Origin: Sphaerolaimus hirsutus
Taxonomy: Eukaryota > Nematoda > Chromadorea > Monhysterida > Sphaerolaimidae
Direction of reading: 5' to 3'
Length of the DNA stretch: 64,000 nt
Assembly: GCA_964036195.1 (NCBI GenBank)
Contig: OZ038452.1
Span: 11,464,704 to 11,528,703, forward strand
Numbering within the stretch: position 1 is the first letter of the stretch; the number at the start of each line of letters is the position of its first letter. Below are positions 60,701-64,000 of this stretch, one piece after another. The position numbers were made by a program, and so were the translations under genes. The notes beneath the pieces are model-generated. The model saw only the letters and a program-made list of their open reading frames with translations, made no database searches and was not told where the DNA came from.

Positions 60701-63504
60701 CTAAGTCAGAATTCATCATTTACGTTTTTATTATTTTCATTATTTTTTCACTTCTCCACTTGCGGAACTGGCCTAGGTTTCTGAAAATATTTATCTTATT
60801 GCCTTTGCCCATATTTATCAGGAACATGGGTCACGTGATCAACGCCACCGGAGTTCTGTTCGAAACCAGATATCATCCAGACATCACATCGCGCCGACAA
60901 AAGCGAGAGGTATCTCATTTCAATCCCTTTTAATCACTTGATTATACATAACCCTCCAAAACCCAAAAAATTCTAGACACCAAGCACCAAATCCGACTTG
61001 TATGGCATTTTCATAGCCAGTGGCAGCAGCGATGGTGGAACGGAGGGTGAGGGCATTGTGCCAGCCAGTCGTGTACTGGCCAGGATCGACGAACCCCAGT
61101 CGAAGTGGGCTATCGAGGAACAGGGTGTTGTTGCAGTCATGGTTAGCATAGTTGTTAAAAAGTATTTACGTTTATTTGATAAATATGTATACTTGAGTAC
61201 TGCGTAAATATGTTTACGTTTCCTCCCAAAAAATACTGGTACTCAGTCTTTGAAAGTACGCAAGTACAGAAGACGTATTTCTGGTAGGGTTTATATAGTT
61301 TTTTTAAAGGCATAAAGGGGAAAAAGGAGAAAAAGCTAAAAATATCCAAAATAGCTATAAAAAATGTGCAAAAACACATTAACTATGAAAAAGGCTGGGA
61401 ATTTGTGATTTAGCATGAAAATTGGGGCAAAATTTCTCAAAAATACTCAGCTTTACGTTTTCCGGGAACAAAAGTAATTTACTCATTTTTACTTAAAAAA
61501 CGAAGGAAACAAATCTTTACGTTACGTTTTCTGTACTCAGCAGTGATTAAAAAACACTTTACATTAACATTTACTCAAAAATTTCAGTAGCGTTAACAAC
61601 TGTGATGGTCCGATGGGGGTATTGGGAAAGGTTTTGATAAAGGTGTTTTGTAGGCTGAATAATGCTGATTAATTGATGATTTTCAACTATTGGTTGTTTT
61701 CTAGGAGTCAAAGGTTTTGAATTGAAAATTCTTACTTATGGAACGTGTGCAGGCGGGTATGGCGCCGTTGACTGGCTCCGCGACAAGCGAGCACTACACC
61801 ATGGTGGCCGTGGTCGCACTGATTGTCTTCTTGGCTGTGCTCTTTTTGGGCCTCATGTTGTTCATCTGTCTACTTTGCTATCATAAGAGAAGGTTCTATA
61901 TTAGATTGAAAATGCTCAAATTTGAATTTTTGCCATCACACCTCAAACACCCAGATGGTCGGCTTCAAAAGTGCGAGCGGCGAACAGGAAAACTATGTCC
62001 AATCTGCACGCCAAACCATTCAGAAATGGCACGCCCGGTGCTGAGCTCAGACCGAATGGAAATACCTATGTGCAACCAGATAGAGTCAAGATGAGGGAGA
62101 AAGAGCCCATGCCACCACCCGCATATGGGTGTGTTTTTGGCCTATTACCGTATTTCCTCTAAATACCCCCCCTCGTTTGACCCCCCCCCCCCTCTCGAGA
62201 CCACTATGAAACAATCACCCCCCCCCCCTCGAAATACCCCCCCAGATTGAGTGTAAAGAGAACGTACATGACAAATACTGCAGTTTGTGTTCTGCGTAGT
62301 GCAGAACACACGTTAAAACAGTGTTGGTCTCACGTTAGAACAGTGTTTATACCATCTACGTACTAATATTAGTATACAGGAGTTGATACATGTCAGTTAT
62401 TGATGCATTTTTCTACCCCAGCGCACATCACAAACCACGATTTTGTACTAGGATTTCAAAAAAATTTCTGTGAAATAATACCCCCCCCCTCGAAATACCC
62501 CCCCCCCTCTCGGGAGCACTATGAAACAATCACCCCCCCTCGAAATACCCCCCCCATATTGGGGGTATTTCGAGGAAATACGGTAGCTTTTTCTGCTGGT
62601 GCAACACGGGTTTGGTGATATAAAAAGCATCAGAACTTTGACGCCAAGCGCCAAAAGCTCCATGGCGCTTTTACGACACCGAGCGCCAGAAGCGCCACGG
62701 CGCTAGCGCAAGGCCTTTTGTTCCTGGAGCCGGATAAAAATAGCCCCATAGGGCTTTTCATGGGCATAGCGGTAAGTGCCGCCAACGGCGCCACAGCGAG
62801 ATAGCGCCAAGCGTCAAAAGCGCCATGGCGATTTTAAATCACTACACGGATTGTAAAATAACCCTATCTTTTGTGATCTGACAAAATTATCACTAATCTC
62901 AAAAAATGACAATTTACTGCTTTACGGAATCAACCAAAATGGCCACACAGGGATCTGTCGCTGCGGCGAGGCAAGTCCCCGTCGTACGACATGCAAGAGT
63001 TCTCGGTGGACATGTTCCGTCCGGAAGCCACGCCGCCCGACCCGGCGCCCAGAGCCAAGGGAACCATTAGCACGTTCGTACCCCCCGGCGACGGGGCCAC
63101 GCTGAGACGTCCCAGAAGCGCCGTGCCCATGGGGGTGGCCGCGCCCGACGGTGAGCATTGATCGCTTGTTACACACATTCAAACGAACGCTGCCGCAGGC
63201 ACCAGTCTTAGGTGATGCCGCGGACGTCTGAAAAAGTGACGCCAGTCCAAAAAACGTAAATCACAACACTCGCAAATAGTGTCAATTCTTCACATCACTT
63301 TTTGGAGCCTTTTTCAACAGAACAGCAGAATAGAAAATGCACTGCACCGCAGCAGCAGAGCGTCACTGCTACTCTTTATACCCGCAGACATGTTCAGCGG
63401 TGGTTCCATGAGCGAGTTCCAGCCCACTCAGCTGCGCTACGATAACAGGCGCCAGTCGGACTACTCGCAGGTGGTGCGCCAGCCGCGCAAGAGCACAGAG
63501 TCCG
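45711..63504 (+). CDS. Cadherin with membrane-adjacent domain (Cad99C/PCDH15-like), 36 exons mapped, 3' open
   Basis: Exons: 45711-45828, 46235-46386, 46928-47144, 47321-47628, 47698-47886, 48159-48317, 48393-48460, 48712-48883, 48969-49073, 49333-49417, 49492-49616, 49819-50079, 50462-50597, 50754-50907, 51361-51557, 51775-51908, 54583-54852, 55325-55537, 55864-55965, 56054-56186, 56265-56378, 56553-56623, 56799-56924, 57325-57552, 57793-57951, 58620-58788, 58853-58931, 59571-59766, 59872-59953, 60037-60241, 60822-60909, 60977-61141, 61753-61892, 61955-62128, 62951-63150, 63388-63504. All junctions are GT-AG with matching phases (ends of 47144, 50079 and 54852 are the least certain). Total about 5.6 kb, 1,870 aa: calcium-dependent adhesion receptor at the cell surface. 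Order is signal peptide, divergent then canonical cadherin repeats, membrane-adjacent domain, one TM, cytoplasmic tail. Length and layout suggest the Cad99C/PCDH15 (microvillus/stereocilium) group; other MAD cadherins are possible. Confidence 0.85.
45981..46198. repeat. Fold-back repeat in cadherin intron 1
   Basis: Long hairpin: GGCACTCCCAGACCCTGTAA...TTACAGGGTCTGGGAGTGCC, centred on (ACGT)5 at 46083-46102. Arms consist of the GTCAAATGTCACGCAAAGTG-type units also seen at 41276-41460. Confidence 0.8.
46440..46790. repeat. GACATTTTACA-type repeats in cadherin intron 2
   Basis: Degenerate ACTTTACATTTGAC units and a hairpin around CCTGCATCCTGCAAAGTGGC (46604) and its inverse near 46765. Same family as 45981-46198. 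Confidence 0.55.
48473..48648. mobile_element. Short CCCGGT-repeat hAT-like element in cadherin intron 7
   Basis: GGGGTTCAAACAGGACC ... CCCGTTTGAACCCTA ends, interior CGGTCCCGGTCCCGATAA units; relative of 2411-4845. Flanks GTTACAAC/ATTTCAAC match at 6 of 8. Confidence 0.65.
49109..49290. repeat. Fold-back repeat in cadherin intron 9
   Basis: CCCAGACCCTTTGAAATGCC ... CATTTTACAGGGTCTGGG, hairpin centred on GGCAAACATTTTTGCC at about 49194-49209. Same family as 45981-46198. Confidence 0.8.
49642..49765. mobile_element. CCGTAT-family MITE in the short cadherin intron 11
   Basis: Begins CCGTATTTCC after TA, ends GAAGAAATAGGG before TA. It sits in the 202-base intron 49617-49818; without it the intron would be about 76 bases, the usual size here. 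Confidence 0.7.
50261..50387. mobile_element. GCGCCA-rich hAT-like element, short
   Basis: TAGTGATGGAA start, GGCGCTTTTTC end, flanks GTCAGCAC/ATCAGCAC (7/8). Short version of 52616-53540. Confidence 0.65.
50920..51331. mobile_element. CCGTAT-family MITE in cadherin intron 14
   Basis: Degenerate left end with CCCCCTCGATATACC, right end AAAAATACCG. Interior (GAGAACGTAAATGACAAA, GCAGAACACACGTTAAAA) shared with 62148-62583. Confidence 0.6.
52070..52215. repeat. GCGCCA-palindrome patch
   Basis: Run of GGCGCC, GCGCCATGCGC and ATGGCGCCATGGCGC palindromes in cadherin intron 16, a degenerate relative of 52616-53540. Confidence 0.5.
52513..52584 (+). tRNA. tRNA-Asp (GTC)
   Basis: 72 bases with a full cloverleaf. 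Acceptor TCCTCGG pairs with CCGGGGA (one G-U), discriminator G. The A box is TAGTATAGTGG, the anticodon loop CTGTCAC gives GTC at 52546-52548, and the B box is GGTTCAATTCC. No intron and no encoded CCA; a T run at 52591-52595 can terminate Pol III. It lies on the same strand as the host cadherin gene, in its 2.7-kb intron 16. Confidence 0.96.
52589..52595 (+). terminator. Pol III T-run after tRNA-Asp
   Basis: AATTTTTTG directly downstream of the tRNA body. Confidence 0.6.
52616..53540. mobile_element. hAT-like element packed with GGCGCCATGGCGCC palindromes, 925 bp
   Basis: TAGTGATGGAA ... TTCCATCACTA with a perfect 8-bp duplication GGTACAAC (52608-52615, 53541-53548). Both ends carry arrays of GGCGCCATGGCGCCCTTGGC-type units (52624-52830, 53304-53525). 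The central 450 bp is unique and AT-rich, without transposase. It lies 31 bases after the tRNA-Asp gene. Confidence 0.92.
53549..54027. other. Gene-free intronic stretch
   Basis: Part of cadherin intron 16; AT-rich, no repeat or coding signal recognised. Confidence 0.5.
54028..54405. mobile_element. CCGTAT-family MITE
   Basis: 378 bp, CCGTATATCCTCGAATTAG ... TTCAAGGATATACGG, flanked by TA on both sides. Variant TATATCC ends as at 6982 and 32948. Confidence 0.85.
56649..56700. repeat. 52-bp palindrome in cadherin intron 22
   Basis: GGCGGCCCGCACACTAGTTG and its inverse around ACACATGTGT; near-perfect hairpin, with no visible target duplication. Confidence 0.8.
58098..58436. mobile_element. 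CCGTAT-family MITE, TTTGCTTG variant
   Basis: CCGTATTTGCTTGAATAATC ... TTCAAGCAAATACGG, TA on both sides, 339 bp. Interior of GGGGGATTATTCGAG units. Confidence 0.85.
60443..60771. repeat. Inverted-repeat element in cadherin intron 30
   Basis: A perfect 20-bp inverted repeat, CCAGTTCCGCAAGTGGAGAA and its complement at 60752-60771, brackets a GAAGTGAAATGGGAGGTGA minisatellite (60465-60565). Confidence 0.8.
61151..61597. mobile_element. hAT-like element, CATAGTTGTTAAAA ends, in cadherin intron 32
   Basis: Same family as 42135-42670: starts CATAGTTGTTAAAAAG, ends GTTAACAACTGTG. Flanks share ATGGT. Interior of TTTACG/CAAAAATACTC repeats. Coordinates are within a few bases. Confidence 0.7.
62148..62583. 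mobile_element. CCGTAT-family MITE, longest copy
   Basis: 436 bp; CCGTATTTCCTCTAAATACC ... GGTATTTCGAGGAAATACGG, TA on both sides. Long C runs lie at both ends. Confidence 0.85.
62636..62840. repeat. GCGCCA-palindrome patch
   Basis: Degenerate CCAAGCGCCAAAAGC and GCGCCATGGCGC units in cadherin intron 34. Confidence 0.5.
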
Positions 63505-64000
63505 GTTGGTGGGCAATGGCTCAAGTTGAACTCGTTGAAAAAGTTCTCTATTTTTAACTGTCTTCTAGCTTTGCGATACAAACTTTACGCGGACAATGAC
63601 TCACAGCTGAAAAGGGGGTGTGGATGCGCGGTGAAGCGTCGTAGTGTCTTCACACAACAATACCCGACACTTCACAAAGCAAGCTGATGCTTCCACACAC
63701 ATCACGTAAATTGGTGTAAAGACACTTCACCCACACTTTTTGATATGGCACTTGCTACCATTTACATGATTGTGAATCGTGTGGAAGTGCATGCACCGTA
63801 GTGTCTTCCGCTATTGTGGAAACGAACAGTGAAGCAAGGTGAAGCGTGTGGAAGACCCTTCACCGGGAATTGCGTGATGCCGGTGTAAGCGTGCGGCAGT
63901 GCTGTGATTTTTGCTGCGACTCTGACAAAGAATTACGAGAGATGATCTCTCAGGTTGGTACGAGACGATCGACGGGCGACAGAACAGGTGATACCGCTGC
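63505..64000. other. 3' end of window, intron of the cadherin gene
   Basis: Repeated GTGAAGCGTCGTAGTGTCTTC and TTCACACAACAATACCCGAC-type sequence, partly inverted (63620-63860), probably another fold-back element. No further exon could be supported. Confidence 0.4.

Larger units (their letters stand above)
60037..61892 (+). other. Cadherin membrane-adjacent domain and transmembrane helix
   Basis: Exons 60037-60241, 60822-60909 and 60977-61141 encode about 150 residues without EC motifs, starting W-I-F-N-P-D-E-H-L-V-R-A-V-V, with an R-R-Q-K-R-E site that could be cut by furin. This fits the ferredoxin-like membrane-adjacent domain of PCDH15, CDH23 and Cad99C. Exon 61753-61892 has the TM helix (V-A-V-V-A-L-I-V-F-L-A-V-L-F-L-G-L-M-L-F) then C-Y-H-K-R-R. 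Confidence 0.75.
61955..63504 (+). other. Cadherin cytoplasmic tail (incomplete)
   Basis: Three exons, phases 2, 2 and 1. Contains N-G-T-P-G-A-E-L-R-P-N-G-N-T-Y, P-M-P-P-P-A-Y-G (possible WW/SH3 ligand), an Arg/Pro/Ser-rich stretch and D-N-R-R-Q-S-D-Y-S-Q. The last mapped exon ends in phase 1 at 63504, so the stop codon lies in an exon not identified or beyond the window. Confidence 0.7.

Overview
The window is metazoan nuclear DNA: GT-AG introns of about 60-90 bases as well as very long ones, a classical-type cadherin, an NHL-repeat protein, a eukaryotic tRNA-Asp and dense DNA-transposon debris. The species cannot be named from the sequence; an arthropod or other invertebrate with a repeat-rich genome fits best (inference).

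Three things dominate. (1) A minus-strand host gene lies between about 2.1 and 40.7 kb. Its exons encode a helical/coiled-coil segment, a Pro-rich linker and then NHL-type beta-propeller blades. Reading frame and splice phase match across six consecutive exons. (2) In its 27.5-kb intron, antisense to the gene, sits a complete 23,173-bp Ty3/gypsy-type LTR retroelement (7214-30386). It has two 657-bp LTRs that look identical by eye and a 4-bp GACT target duplication, so it is a young insertion. It carries one uninterrupted 6,294-codon reading frame (8260-27144). In order this frame encodes Gag with a CCHC knuckle, about 8 kb of unrecognised sequence, a virus-like envelope glycoprotein, then aspartic protease, reverse transcriptase, RNase H and integrase. 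The envelope therefore lies between gag and pol rather than after pol. The frame also contains intron-like segments (GT...AG) whose lengths are multiples of three and which have no stop, so splicing or not splicing leaves pol in frame. A CCHC-knuckle exon and a 110-codon ORF follow the giant frame before the 3' LTR. (3) A plus-strand cadherin gene runs from 45.7 kb to the end. 36 exons are mapped, about 5.6 kb of coding sequence: signal peptide, extracellular cadherin repeats, a membrane-adjacent domain, one transmembrane helix and a cytoplasmic tail still open at the window edge. The layout resembles the Cad99C/PCDH15 group. A tRNA-Asp(GTC) gene lies in one of its introns.

The rest is mobile DNA. 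There is a 5'-truncated Tc1/mariner-type transposase gene (0-0.9 kb). Many non-autonomous hAT-like elements carry 8-bp target duplications, some nested, several packed with internal simple repeats (CCCGAT, GGTTC, GCGCCATGGCGC). A TA-flanked MITE family with CCGTAT ends occurs about ten times. Long fold-back repeats are also present. No CRISPR, rRNA or prokaryotic features are seen.
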